From the NCBI RefSeq assembly GCF_008107695.1, contig NZ_VIRG01000060.1, positions 124,001 to 188,000 of the forward strand: a DNA stretch of 64,000 nt. The letters run 5' to 3'. Positions 45,924 through 54,891 of the stretch are shown here, in pieces (position 1 is the stretch's first letter; every line of letters starts with the position of its first letter). Position numbers and translations under genes: made by a program. The stretch is from Stappia sp. BW2. GTDB lineage: Bacteria; Pseudomonadota; Alphaproteobacteria; Rhizobiales; Stappiaceae. A model generated the notes under the pieces. It was not told the origin of the DNA. It made no database searches and saw nothing but the letters and a program-made list of their open reading frames with translations.

Positions 45924-47123
45924 TTAGTTTTCCTGCCACTGGCCTGAAAGCTCGATCATGGCCAACAGCTTGAGTGTATTGCCATAATAGTCTTCATCGG
46001 CAATCGGAATGCTGATCATGGCCGACCAGAGAGCGTCCAGCCAGGCTTGATCTCCCTCGGGATCGCCGCTACCGGCAATCGCACCAGCAGCAAACATGGC
46101 GATAAAGGCGGCGGAGCCGGTGGATTCGTCGTCCGGGATGCTTCCGTCGAGCCGATAGGTCGTCGCAATCTGGAACGGATCCTCTTTCGCCGCACCTCGG
46201 ATCCAGCGGTTGATCATGGCGAGATGGGCCGCAGCTCGCGTATCGCCTGTCTCAAGAAGATCGAGCGAAAGCCGCCAGGGAAATCTGAGGGCGTTCCAGG
46301 AAAATTGGCCGTCGCCGGCCCCTTCCAGATAGAAGGCCTTCGCTGGCTGCGGGTCTTGCGGAAGGCCCACCAGAAAATCCGGCACCAGGCCGGTGTTTGC
46401 GGCATGGTCCGCAGAGATAGCTCCCCACACCTGGTAGCCGCGGTCACGTATGGAGGTCCAGCGTGGCGACAGGTCGCCGGCGGCTTTTGCGAAGAGCGCA
46501 AAACTTGCCGGCATGAAATCGGAAGAGCGGGATGCGTTGGAGTAGTCATCGTCAACCGCCCAGTCGCCGAGGCGCATCATCCCGTCAGCCGTGACCTCGC
46601 GCTCCAGGATTGCCTGCTGGGCCTGGTCGAAGGCCTCTCGGTAGCCGCCCCATTTCTCGTCGGCCAGAAGAAGCGCCAGGGCCGTGTCCAGATCGCCATC
46701 GGTTGCAGACATGTCGCCCCCGTCCGGGCCGTCCTTGCAGTCGCGGGTCTGGTTCCAGGCCATCAGGCCGGGGCCGGAGGCCGCCTGGTGCTTGCGGTAA
46801 AACGACACCATGCCTTCGAAGTTTTTACGCGCTTCAGGATCGCGCGACGCCATTTTGACAAGCGCCAGCATGCCGTACCCGTGTGCTTCGGAAACGGTGA
46901 GTGTTCCGGTGGCACTGCCGCCCCACGTCGGCTTGTCGTCACCTGCCGTGTCGACGTAAGTGCCGCCGCATCCCTCGTGCAGATAGGTTGTCTTCCAGTC
47001 CGCCCAGAACCTGTCCAAACTTGCCAGACGCTCGGCTTGCGGTTGCGATGGAAACAATGGCCGCGCTTCAACGGGCAGAAGCAGAAAAAGACACCAGGCA
47101 AGCGTCGCAAAAAAACGGAACAA
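45924..47123 (-). CDS. Glycoside hydrolase family 8, secreted
   Basis: A 399-residue enzyme with a signal peptide (hydrophobic residues 3-17, cleavage near VEARP). The GH8 acid is E79 in TVSEAHGYGML, and ATDGDLDTA near 140-148 carries the conserved aspartates; SSDFMPASF follows later. GH8 members cut beta-1,4-glucans, chitosan or xylan. In many alphaproteobacteria a GH8 enzyme belongs to a cellulose-synthase operon, but no bcs gene is nearby, so this one stands alone. It is convergent with tetR. Confidence 0.85.
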   Translation of the reverse strand: MFRFFATLAWCLFLLLPVEARPLFPSQPQAERLASLDRFWADWKTTYLHEGCGGTYVDTAGDDKPTWGGSATGTLTVSEAHGYGMLALVKMASRDPEARKNFEGMVSFYRKHQAASGPGLMAWNQTRDCKDGPDGGDMSATDGDLDTALALLLADEKWGGYREAFDQAQQAILEREVTADGMMRLGDWAVDDDYSNASRSSDFMPASFALFAKAAGDLSPRWTSIRDRGYQVWGAISADHAANTGLVPDFLVGLPQDPQPAKAFYLEGAGDGQFSWNALRFPWRLSLDLLETGDTRAAAHLAMINRWIRGAAKEDPFQIATTYRLDGSIPDDESTGSAAFIAMFAAGAIAGSGDPEGDQAWLDALWSAMISIPIADEDYYGNTLKLLAMIELSGQWQEN

Positions 47124-47642
47124 AAAATGGTCTCCTTAACAAACGGAGTGCGCCATCCCTTCTACGACATGTCGAACCTGCCCAGAAGCAAAACAGCTTG
47201 GGGCGACTTTAAATACACAAACTTTGATCTGTGAAGTGACGGACCACCCGTTTCCCCGAGCGGCTGGACATAGGAGAAGAGACCCCAAGTCATTCTGCCC
47301 TCCGCTTTAAACCTCCCGTTTGCCTTTCCAGTCTCAAAATCAGGGGCTTTCACATCAGTCAGGACTGGACGGGCTCCTGCTAATCATCCGATCGTCCTGT
47401 GGGAAGCCGCCGTAGTGCAGACACGTCTCGGTCGCAGCCTCGATGCCCTTCCTGAGAGCCGCCGCGATGTCTCCAGATTTCGCCGATAGACACCATGATT
47501 GCTGACGGAGAACGCGCGCAGGACTATCACCGCGGTTCTGCGTTTTCGTTCAGTTTCGTCAGAAAATAGCTTCGCTTCCGACGAAAGAAGGCCCGGGGAC
47601 TGTCATGTCCCCGGGCCTTTCGTTGTTTTGGTGTCTTGTCGC
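47124..47642. other. Gene-poor gap of about 520 bases with a possible coding relic
   Basis: The gap lies between GH8 and the dctM1 terminator. On the minus strand 47355-47549 a frame stays open for about 64 codons, including SAKSGDIAAALRKG and CLHYGGFPQDDR, and ends in TGA at 47355-47357. Composition looks protein-like, but there is no start codon or ribosome binding site and I do not recognise the family. It may be a decayed gene fragment. The rest shows nothing but the terminator described separately. Confidence 0.35.
47588..47619 (-). terminator. Terminator of the iac-TRAP operon
   Basis: AAGGCCCGGGGAC (47588-47600) and GTCCCCGGGCCTT (47607-47619) form a 13-base perfect stem with a six-base loop. 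On the minus strand it is followed by CTTTCGT and lies 24 bases after the dctM1 stop, closing the long minus-strand operon. Confidence 0.8.
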
Positions 47643-48929
47643 TCACATCATGTTGGGGATGAAGAGGACGATGGCGGGAAAGGCCAGAATGATGGCGACC
47701 CGGGCCACATCCACCAGCAGGAAGGCCCAGAGCCCGCGGAAGATGGTGGCCAAGGACACGTCCTTCAGTACCGATTTCAAGACGAAGGCATTCAGTCCAA
47801 CCGGTGGCGTGATGTAGCTGAGTTCGGTGACGATGACCACGTAGATGCCGAACCAGATCAAGTCGTAACCGAGATGGGCGACAATCGGATAGAAGATGGG
47901 CACGGTGAGTGTGATCATCGACAGCCCTTCCAGCACACAGCCCAGAACGAGATAGATGGCCGTGATCAGAAGGATCGCCAGGAGCGGATTGCCGACGCCG
48001 GTCACCAGCGACTGGATTTCTCCGCCCATGCCGGAAATATTGACGTAGTTGGCGAAAGTCAGCGCCCCGAACAGGATCAGGAACATGCTGGCCGTGGTTT
48101 TCGCCGTGTCGTAGAGGGTCTTGAGCAGATCCGCGAACGTCATCCGGCGCTGCAGAATGACCAGCAGAAAGGCTCCGCCGGCCCCCATGCCCGCGCTCTC
48201 GGTCGGCGTGAAGATCCCGAGGTAGATCCCTCCCATCACGAAGACGAAGAGGCCGAGCGCCCCGACGATGCCCTTGAGTGCGAGCAAACGTTCCTTCAGC
48301 GGCAGCTTCGGTTCGGTTTCCAGGTCCACATGGCGTGAGGCAACGGAGATGCGAACGGCAACAACATAAAGCAGCACGCCGATGATGCCGGGAATGATAC
48401 CGGCGAGAAACAGCTTGCCGATGTCCTGCTGGGTCATGATGCCGTAGAAGACGAGAATGACCGAGGGCGGAATGAGAATGCCAAGCGTGCCGCCGGCTGC
48501 AATCGAAGCTGTCGAGAGCGAGTCCGGATAGTGGAACCTTCGCATCGAAGGCATGGCGATTTTCGTCATGGTTGAGGCCGTTGCCAGCGACGAGCCGCAG
48601 ACCGACGAGAAGCCGCCGCAGGCAACCACGGTTGCCATGGCCAGTCCGCCCTTGCGATGCCTTAACCAGGCATAAGCGGCGGCATAGAGATCATTGGCGA
48701 TCCCCGATTGCACGACGAAGTTGCCCATCATCAGGAACAACGGCAGGATCGACAGCGAATAGGCGCGGCTGTTGTCGAAGAAGGTCTGCCCCAGCAGAGC
48801 GAAGGATGGTTCGATCCCGATCAACGCTGCCGTTCCGACCACGCCCACCAGAGCCAGCGCCAGGCCGATTGGAACGTTGAGCAACAAAAGCGCGAACAGG
48901 ACCGCGATACCGATATGCCAGTCACCCAA
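47643..48929 (-). CDS. dctM: TRAP transporter large permease (first system)
   Basis: A 428-residue inner-membrane protein with about 12 hydrophobic segments and TRAP-M signatures: GGLAMATVVACGGFSSVCGSS region, GGTLGILIPPSVILV, FTPTESAGMGA and TELSYITPPVGLN. The start is set by CGGAGGAAAGACA ahead of a TTG at 48929; a more upstream TTG at 48956 lies before this site. It overlaps dctQ1 by eight bases. It is the last gene of the run iacHABCDEFG-dctPQM, so the transported carboxylate is probably indole-3-acetate or a relative. Confidence 0.9.
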   Translation of the reverse strand: MGDWHIGIAVLFALLLLNVPIGLALALVGVVGTAALIGIEPSFALLGQTFFDNSRAYSLSILPLFLMMGNFVVQSGIANDLYAAAYAWLRHRKGGLAMATVVACGGFSSVCGSSLATASTMTKIAMPSMRRFHYPDSLSTASIAAGGTLGILIPPSVILVFYGIMTQQDIGKLFLAGIIPGIIGVLLYVVAVRISVASRHVDLETEPKLPLKERLLALKGIVGALGLFVFVMGGIYLGIFTPTESAGMGAGGAFLLVILQRRMTFADLLKTLYDTAKTTASMFLILFGALTFANYVNISGMGGEIQSLVTGVGNPLLAILLITAIYLVLGCVLEGLSMITLTVPIFYPIVAHLGYDLIWFGIYVVIVTELSYITPPVGLNAFVLKSVLKDVSLATIFRGLWAFLLVDVARVAIILAFPAIVLFIPNMM

Positions 48930-49413
48930 TGTCTTTCCTCCGAAAAATATCCGCAAGGCAGATGAGGGCAGCGATCATGCTCAGAACCGAGACGAGGTAT
49001 CCGAGCGGGGCGAGCGGCAATTTGAGTGTTGGCGTAATCCCGTTGTAACTGGCGATCTGGTCGCCGATGATCCACAGACGCCATGAAACCATGGCCAGCA
49101 CACCAGCAGACACCAACGCCACCAGCCTGGACAGAAGCACAGCCGGAAGGCCATGTAGTTTTTCCGCCACGATATCCACGGAGATATGGTCGCCATCGAG
49201 ACTGGCGGCCGGCAAACCGGTGAAAATGACGGCTGCGAGAATGAGTTCCGTCAGTTCCGAGGCACCAGGCACAGGTGAATTGAACAGGTAACGGCCCAGG
49301 ACGTCGGCGATCGTCAGGCCCATCATGGCAAGCAAGAGCACGGCGCAGACGAGCGCAATGCCCCTGCGAAGCCAGCGGTCGATGCCGCCGGCTTCCACGT
49401 TGGCCAGGCTCAT
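48922..49413 (-). CDS. dctQ: TRAP transporter small permease (first system)
   Basis: A 163-residue membrane protein with four hydrophobic segments, including MMGLTIADVLGRYLFNSPVPGASELTE, whose D-GRY-F and E are typical of TRAP-Q. It overlaps the dctP1 stop as ATGA (49410-49413) and the dctM1 start by eight bases, so the three TRAP genes are translationally coupled. Confidence 0.9.
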   Translation of the reverse strand: MSLANVEAGGIDRWLRRGIALVCAVLLLAMMGLTIADVLGRYLFNSPVPGASELTELILAAVIFTGLPAASLDGDHISVDIVAEKLHGLPAVLLSRLVALVSAGVLAMVSWRLWIIGDQIASYNGITPTLKLPLAPLGYLVSVLSMIAALICLADIFRRKDIG

Positions 49414-50420
49414 TCGCCTTCCAGCTTCGAGATTTCCTGGAGGAGCATCTCGTAAGCTGCGGCACCATCGACCCCAGCTTCCGTCACCAGAGCGATATTG
49501 GCATCCACGACCGGTTGGAAGCGCTCGCGCAACTGGTCGATTTCCTCGTCGCTGGCCTGATGGACCTCAATGTTGCCCTCCAGGGCCTCCTTGCCGGCCG
49601 CATCGGCCCGGTTCCACATTTCGCCGGCGCGGCGTGCAAGCGGCTCACCGAGAAGCGTTGAAATTGCCGCCTTGTCTTCCTCTGGCAGCGCATTCCATGT
49701 GTTCTCGTTCATGACCATCATGAAGGCCGTGTTGTAGACGCCGCCCTCGGCAACAAAAGCCGAGCTCAACAGGTCGTTGAGACGGAAGAAATTGACGGTC
49801 TCCCAGGGAAAGAAGATCCCGTCGGCAATACGCTGGCTGAGCAGTTCGTAGGACTTGGAAGACGGTCCCTCGATGGGAACGGCATCGAGCAACACGGCAA
49901 GGTCGTGGGCGACAACGCTGCCGACGCGGATCTTCTGGCCGGCAATGTCGTCGACGCTGTTGATCTCGGAGGATGAGAAGATCTCGCCGGGGCCGTGTGT
50001 GTGGACGGCAAGAACCTTGACGCCGTCGTATTCGCCTGCCTGTTGCAGCATCGCCTCGTGGACGCGCCAATAGGCGACGGAGGTGACCACGGCATCATCG
50101 CTCAGGAACGGCATTTCGGCGATGGCGGAGGTCTTGAAACGACCCGGCGTATAGCCCTGGACCGTGTAGCCCATGTCCACGATCCCGTTCTTCACCAGAT
50201 CGAAGGTTGCAGGGGGCGGGGCAAGCGGTGCGGGCAGCATATTCACCTTCACCCGGCCTTCAGTCACCCGTTCGATGTCCTTTGCGAAAGGTACGATCAG
50301 TTCTGAAACCTGGGGGTGGGACGGCGGTAGCCAGCTGTTGAGAGTGAGAACGGTCTCTGCGCTGGCGCTGCCGGCAATAAACACGCAGGCACTTGCCAGG
50401 AGTGTCGCTAATTTACGCAT
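49410..50420 (-). CDS. dctP: TRAP transporter substrate-binding protein (first system), candidate indole-3-acetate binder
   Basis: A 336-residue periplasmic binding protein with a signal peptide cleaved near SASAE at residue 21. The mature N-terminus TVLTLNSWLPPSHPQ and IRVGSVVAHDLAVLLDAVP fit the TRAP DctP family; the latter region normally holds the arginine that binds the ligand carboxylate. AGGGAAT precedes the ATG at 50420, chosen over an upstream in-frame TTG/ATG. It lies 74 bases after iacG on the same strand with no terminator between. Ligand is inferred from context only. Confidence 0.88.
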   Translation of the reverse strand: MRKLATLLASACVFIAGSASAETVLTLNSWLPPSHPQVSELIVPFAKDIERVTEGRVKVNMLPAPLAPPPATFDLVKNGIVDMGYTVQGYTPGRFKTSAIAEMPFLSDDAVVTSVAYWRVHEAMLQQAGEYDGVKVLAVHTHGPGEIFSSSEINSVDDIAGQKIRVGSVVAHDLAVLLDAVPIEGPSSKSYELLSQRIADGIFFPWETVNFFRLNDLLSSAFVAEGGVYNTAFMMVMNENTWNALPEEDKAAISTLLGEPLARRAGEMWNRADAAGKEALEGNIEVHQASDEEIDQLRERFQPVVDANIALVTEAGVDGAAAYEMLLQEISKLEGE

Positions 50421-50494
50421 CTTATTCCCTCTGTAAGGATTTTTGTGAAGGCGTGCCATTTCCGTTGTTTCCCGGATTTCGGCACAAACGGCCG

Positions 50495-50992
50495 CTAGCG
50501 GTTCGCCGCCAGGTGGTGGTAGTCGCGGCTGAAGTAAACGAGCCCCTTTCCGGGCTTCTCTCCCAGGTGGACTGACTTGACCTCACAGAACATGACGGAA
50601 TGCGTTCCCTGTTCGAAAACGGAACCGATCCGGCAGTCCATGGAGATATTGGCATCGTTCAGAACAGGAGATCCGGTCTCCAGGGTGGTCCAGTCCCCAT
50701 AGGAGAACCTGTCGACGCCCTCGACATAGCGGGCGAAGACGCCCGCCAATTCCTGATGCTGGGATGCAAGAACATTCACGCACAGCACCCCGTTGCGCAG
50801 AAACCGGTCGTGCACATAGGCCTTGCGGTTGATGCATACGAGAACGGTGGGCGGCGTGTCCGTGACGGAGCAGACCGCCGACGCCACCAGGCCGTGCTTG
50901 CCGGCTGGGCCGTCGGACGTGATCAGGTTGACGGCAGCGCCCATCCTGCTCATGCCTTCCCGGAAATCGAGTTGTCCCTGACTGAGTTCCAT
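50495..50992 (-). CDS. iacG: Flavin reductase of the indole-3-acetate pathway
   Basis: A 165-residue flavin reductase (RutF/HpaC-like FMN-binding split barrel): FREGMSRMGAAVNLITSDG, HGLVASAVCSVTDTPPTVLVCIN and VLASQHQELAGVF are family motifs. AAGGAGGAG precedes the start. It would supply reduced flavin to the flavin monooxygenase IacA. Its place at the end of the iac gene run, 19 bases after iacF, matches IacG in known clusters. Confidence 0.88.
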   Translation of the reverse strand: MELSQGQLDFREGMSRMGAAVNLITSDGPAGKHGLVASAVCSVTDTPPTVLVCINRKAYVHDRFLRNGVLCVNVLASQHQELAGVFARYVEGVDRFSYGDWTTLETGSPVLNDANISMDCRIGSVFEQGTHSVMFCEVKSVHLGEKPGKGLVYFSRDYHHLAANR

Positions 50993-51011
50993 GAGCGCTC
51001 CTCCTTCTCGG

Positions 51012-51959
51012 TTAGATATCCAGCACCAGCTTGCCGCGGCCGCGTGAACAGCAGACGCAGATCTGGTCCCCGTCCTCGCGCTCTTCATCGGTGAGAAACT
51101 GGTCGCGGTGGTCGATGTCGCCTTCCAGAACGTCGGTGACGCAGGTTCCGCAGACGCCTTCCTCGCATTTCACCTCGATCTTGACGCCCTGGGCGGCAAG
51201 TACCTTGGCGATGGTGTCGTCCGGTCCGATCGTCACCGTGATGCCGGAGGCCCGGGCTTCCACCTCGAAGCTGTCTCCGGTGAGGTCGACATCCGCGCTG
51301 AAATATTCCCGGTGGACGTTGGCGCTTGCGTGGCCTGCGGCTTCTGCCGTCGAGATGACCCAGTCCATGAAGCCTTGCGGACCGCAGACATAAAGATGCG
51401 TTTTGGCGGAAGGCGCTGGCAGATCCCGGTTCAGGTCGAGTCGCTGTGCCTCGTCCTGATCGTCGAAATGAAACACGACCCGGTCTGCTAAGGGAGCGGA
51501 CGTAAGCTCATCGAAAAAGGCCGTCCGGTCTTTGGACCGGGTGCAATAGTGAAGGACAAAGTCCTTGCCGAGCGCGTGAAGGCGCTTGGCCATGGCAATC
51601 ATCGGCGTGACACCGATGCCGCCACCAAGGAGGACCGTCTTTTCGGCCGTTTCCTCAAGCGGGAAATGATTTCTCGGGCCTTCGACTTCGAAGGTGGCTC
51701 CGATGCTTGCCAATCGGTGGACGGCAGTCGAACCGCCGCGCGAGTTCGGATCCTTCAGAACGCCGATCTCGTAAAACCCGGTTTCAGCCGGATCCGAGCA
51801 GATGGAATACTGACGCCACAGGTCGACATCCGGCAAATAGAGATCCAGATGCGCCCCCGCCGAGAATTCCGGCAGATCGTTGCCGGACAGGCGAATGCGG
51901 GCGATGTCTCCGCGGTCGTCGATCCTTTCCTCAACGGTCAGATGCAAGGTCTTGGTCAT
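51012..51959 (-). CDS. iacF: Ferredoxin-type oxidoreductase for the Rieske dioxygenase
   Basis: A 315-residue reductase of the phthalate dioxygenase reductase/VanB class: FMN domain with RQYSICSDPAE, NAD domain with LLGGGIGVTPMIAMA and YVCGPQGFM, and a C-terminal plant-type 2Fe-2S ferredoxin with C265, C270, C273 and C303 (CEEGVCGTC, then CVCC). It passes electrons from NAD(P)H to the IacC oxygenase. Its start lies six bases downstream of the iacE stop. Confidence 0.9.
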   Translation of the reverse strand: MTKTLHLTVEERIDDRGDIARIRLSGNDLPEFSAGAHLDLYLPDVDLWRQYSICSDPAETGFYEIGVLKDPNSRGGSTAVHRLASIGATFEVEGPRNHFPLEETAEKTVLLGGGIGVTPMIAMAKRLHALGKDFVLHYCTRSKDRTAFFDELTSAPLADRVVFHFDDQDEAQRLDLNRDLPAPSAKTHLYVCGPQGFMDWVISTAEAAGHASANVHREYFSADVDLTGDSFEVEARASGITVTIGPDDTIAKVLAAQGVKIEVKCEEGVCGTCVTDVLEGDIDHRDQFLTDEEREDGDQICVCCSRGRGKLVLDI

Positions 51960-51965
51960 GAATGC

Positions 51966-52727
51966 TTACCGTACGTAGAGCCCGCCGTTGACGTCCCAGC
52001 AGGCGCCGTTGACGAAGGCCGCTGCGGGGGAGGCGAGCATGGTGACCATCTCGGCCACGAATGCCGGATCGCCCAACTGGCCAACCGGAATGTTCGCGAT
52101 GGCTGCATCGATTTTGTCGCCCAGAACCGACCGCACCATGGGGGTGTCCATCGGCCCGGGAGCAATTGCGTTGCAGGTGACGCCGAACGGCGCCAGATCG
52201 CGGGCGAAGATTTTGGTCAGGGTCAGGATCGCTCCCTTGGACGCCGCATAATGGGCGCCTGTTGCCGTGCCGCCGTTTTGGCCGGCCAGGGATGCCATGT
52301 TGACGATCCGCCCATAGCCGCGTTCCTTGAAATGGCGGCCGAAGATCTGGCAACCGGTAAAGGTGCCACCGGCGTTGGTCGCAAGGATTTCGTTGAATGT
52401 CGCCGGGTCGATGTCCAGCACCGCCTCCGCTTTCGTCCGCGCAGCGTTGTTGACCAGAACTTCGACCGATCCCCAATGCTCGATGCATTGATCGAGGACA
52501 TGCTGGAAGTCTTCCGGCTTGTTCACGTCCAGGGTCGCGGTCCAGCCGGTTTCGCCGGCAAGATCCAGTTCCGAGGCAAGAGCGGCAGCTTCAGCGCCCG
52601 GGTCGACATCGGTGATAACGACCCGGAAACCGGCACGATGGAGCGAACGGCAGACCTCCTTGCCGAAGCCACGGGCACCGCCCGTGACGACTGCGGTCTG
52701 AACCTTCTCGGGCAGCGGGGCCGCCAT
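51966..52727 (-). CDS. iacE: Short-chain dehydrogenase of the indole-3-acetate pathway
   Basis: A 253-residue classical SDR. Cofactor motif TGGARGFG at 15-22, NNAAR at 93-97, catalytic S146, Y160 and K164 (YAASK), and a C-terminal DVNGGLYVR typical of FabG-like members. In studied iac pathways IacE acts early, together with IacA, on the oxidised indole-acetate intermediate. It overlaps the iacD stop by one base (TGATG), showing translational coupling. Confidence 0.88.
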   Translation of the reverse strand: MAAPLPEKVQTAVVTGGARGFGKEVCRSLHRAGFRVVITDVDPGAEAAALASELDLAGETGWTATLDVNKPEDFQHVLDQCIEHWGSVEVLVNNAARTKAEAVLDIDPATFNEILATNAGGTFTGCQIFGRHFKERGYGRIVNMASLAGQNGGTATGAHYAASKGAILTLTKIFARDLAPFGVTCNAIAPGPMDTPMVRSVLGDKIDAAIANIPVGQLGDPAFVAEMVTMLASPAAAFVNGACWDVNGGLYVR

Positions 52728-53209
52728 CAGAACAAATAGCTGAACGAGTTCAGCATCCCGTCTGAGTTCAGGAGCTTGACGATCTTCTGCTGGAGAAGAA
52801 AGCCGCTGCCACTACGCTTGAGCGTGTAGTACGCATCGCCTGCCCATACCCGCTGACGCCCGAACTTGTCCTCGACAAGGTGTTCTGCTGCGCGAACCTT
52901 GATGAGGTCCCCGGACATCTCCTCGATCACGATCCGGCTGATCGTGCGGATGGTTCTTGCAGGTGGCGCGGAAGAAATCGAGAAGCCTGCCTTGAACCGG
53001 CCGACACGATCCTTGCGCATCTTGGCGTTGTCATAACAAAGGTTCACCTGGTCGGCGTAATCCTCGCCGTCTCCGATCGGCATGATGTAGAGACCATCTT
53101 CGGTCCACAGATCGAGCCAGGTGTCGTAGTCCTTGCGGTCCAGGATGTCGGCCTCTTTCCAGAGAAACCCGGTGACATCCGTCAGGACATTTGCATCTAC
53201 CATCGTCAT
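52727..53209 (-). CDS. iacD: Ring-hydroxylating dioxygenase beta subunit
   Basis: A 160-residue small subunit with the NTF2-like cone fold of Rieske dioxygenase beta subunits: FLWKEADILDRKDYDTWLDLW and EDGLYIMPIGDGED are characteristic, with later RVWAGDAYYTLKR. It has no metal centre and supports the alpha subunit IacC encoded directly upstream. The ATG at 53209 is preferred; a TTG four codons earlier would overlap the iacC stop. Confidence 0.88.
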   Translation of the reverse strand: MTMVDANVLTDVTGFLWKEADILDRKDYDTWLDLWTEDGLYIMPIGDGEDYADQVNLCYDNAKMRKDRVGRFKAGFSISSAPPARTIRTISRIVIEEMSGDLIKVRAAEHLVEDKFGRQRVWAGDAYYTLKRSGSGFLLQQKIVKLLNSDGMLNSFSYLF

Positions 53210-53210
53210 C

Positions 53211-54491
53211 TTAGGCACCAACCATCATTCGTTTCCACATTTCGTAAGCCGCACGCATGCCGGTTTCGGCACTGATGTGACCACGCGGTCCGAGGTCGCC
53301 CGGTTCTTCGTCGACCATGCCGCGGTTGACGAGGATCGGAAGCTCTCCGCCCCCCCTCGTGCCGCGTTGGACCCGCTCCCAGACCTCAGCGTCGTCGGGA
53401 GACCCGAAGCCCATCGGGCCCTGGAAATGCTCATGCAGCCGGATACGCATCCGGTTGGCAGCCTGAGGACCGCCGTCCATGCCGATGGCGATGTGACGGA
53501 TGTCGGTCTGGTCGACGCTGACCGGTGTCAGAACGCGGAAGAACGCGAGGCTGAACGACACGTTCGGGAAGAGGTTGAGGTTGAAACCGGCGCCGCCGAC
53601 GGCCTTGACGATCTTCTTGACCTGCTCCTCGGAATACCCTTCGGCACGAATTTCCTCGGCCAGCTCCTGGAAGCGCTCCTCGATCGGCTCGTCGAGCCCG
53701 GCATCCAGGTCTTCCCGCTCGGGGATCATCATCATGACGGAATGACCGTTCCCGAGGTCTTCGACCCAGCCCCGACCCTTGTCGAGAAAGTCGAACATGT
53801 CCTCGGTCGCTTCATCGAGCGACTGCAGGAAGGACTTGTGAACCACCGGGAAGTGATAGGCGTCGGTGGTGTTCTCGAGCTGCACCTTCCAGTTCATCGG
53901 CACCGTGAACTGGTGTTCGCCGAGCACCTTCACCGGGAAGCCGCCACCCTGCTTCATGAACAGGTCGATGTATTTGCAGACCTTCGGGCCGAGGAAGTCG
54001 ACCAGCGGTTCGATGTTTTCGTTGAAGGTCGCGAAGACCATGCCGTTGTAGCTTTCGGTGCGCAGTTTCAACAGGCCATGCTGCGCCTTGTCGAAGTCGT
54101 CGCCATACTGCTCGGGATAGGGCAGGGCGCGCAGCGAGCCGTCGAGGCCATAGCCCCAGCCGTGATAGGGGCACTGGAAGGACGAGGTCTTGCCCTTCTT
54201 GACTTCACACACGGTCGCCGCACGGTGGCGGCAACGGTTGACCATGCAATGGATCACACCCTTGCGGTCGCGGACCACGATGACCGGATCGAGACCGACA
54301 TTGGACAGCTTGAAGGAGCCCTTTTCGGGAAATTCGCTCTCATGGGCCACCCAGACCCAGGTGTTCTTGAAGATCTTTTCCATCTCTTCCTGAAAGAGAT
54401 CGGGATCCTCGTACATTTCCGTCGCGACTTTCGCCTCCTTGTTGGAATAGAGCGCGTCGAGATCGCTGAATTTCGGCATTGCGGCTGTCAT
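53211..54491 (-). CDS. iacC: Rieske-type ring-hydroxylating dioxygenase alpha subunit
   Basis: A 426-residue oxygenase subunit. The Rieske 2Fe-2S ligands are C87, H89, C107 and H110 (CRH then CPYHGW). The mononuclear iron site is visible as DAYHFPVVH with H213 and H218 and the bridging D210. In iac pathways this oxygenase, with IacD and the reductase IacF, converts the opened or oxidised indole intermediate toward catechol. AGGAGTTG precedes the start. It lies two bases upstream of the iacD start and three bases downstream of the iacB stop. Confidence 0.92.
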   Translation of the reverse strand: MTAAMPKFSDLDALYSNKEAKVATEMYEDPDLFQEEMEKIFKNTWVWVAHESEFPEKGSFKLSNVGLDPVIVVRDRKGVIHCMVNRCRHRAATVCEVKKGKTSSFQCPYHGWGYGLDGSLRALPYPEQYGDDFDKAQHGLLKLRTESYNGMVFATFNENIEPLVDFLGPKVCKYIDLFMKQGGGFPVKVLGEHQFTVPMNWKVQLENTTDAYHFPVVHKSFLQSLDEATEDMFDFLDKGRGWVEDLGNGHSVMMMIPEREDLDAGLDEPIEERFQELAEEIRAEGYSEEQVKKIVKAVGGAGFNLNLFPNVSFSLAFFRVLTPVSVDQTDIRHIAIGMDGGPQAANRMRIRLHEHFQGPMGFGSPDDAEVWERVQRGTRGGGELPILVNRGMVDEEPGDLGPRGHISAETGMRAAYEMWKRMMVGA

Positions 54492-54494
54492 CGT

Positions 54495-54866
54495 TCAACT
54501 CCTGTGAGCAGAGGGGATTTCCAGGGCGCGGCCCATGCGGGCTTCGACCGTCATGTATTTCCAAAGGCGGTGGTTTTCCTCGCCCACCTCGATGGTGCGC
54601 AGCAGGTTGCAGGCGCTCTGAACGGCTTCGCGGTCGGGAAAATCCACCAGCATGTACCAGGTAAAGGGAAACCCGCTCGTCGCGCCGACCATGGTCTGGT
54701 CATCGTCGAACGTTCCGATGATTTCCACGCCCTCCATCTCGTTGATGGAGGACATCAGTTCCTGGGTCGCTTTCCAGACCGGGCCGATCTGATCGAACGG
54801 CAAGCTGAAAAAGGTCGGATGATTGTTGAAGCACAACAACGTGCGGACCGGTTTTTTCTCAGTCAT
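54495..54866 (-). CDS. iacB: IacB-like small protein of the indole-3-acetate cluster
   Basis: A protein of 123 residues (125 if the ATG at 54872 is used). AGAGG lies seven bases before the ATG at 54866 and overlaps the other, so the shorter start is favoured. Visible features are VRTLLCFNNHPTFF, GFPFTWYMLVDFPDRE and LWKYMTVEARMG, consistent with a small dimeric alpha/beta-barrel (EthD or muconolactone-isomerase-like) fold. Position between iacA and iacC identifies it as IacB. Its biochemical role in the pathway is not well established. Confidence 0.8.
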   Translation of the reverse strand: MTEKKPVRTLLCFNNHPTFFSLPFDQIGPVWKATQELMSSINEMEGVEIIGTFDDDQTMVGATSGFPFTWYMLVDFPDREAVQSACNLLRTIEVGEENHRLWKYMTVEARMGRALEIPSAHRS

Positions 54867-54891
54867 TTTCATACCTCTGACGGGTCTGGAT

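Noticed and set aside
51549..52739. A 396-codon plus-strand frame opposite iacE and iacF
   Set aside because: Same reason: an antisense shadow of well supported genes in high-GC DNA.
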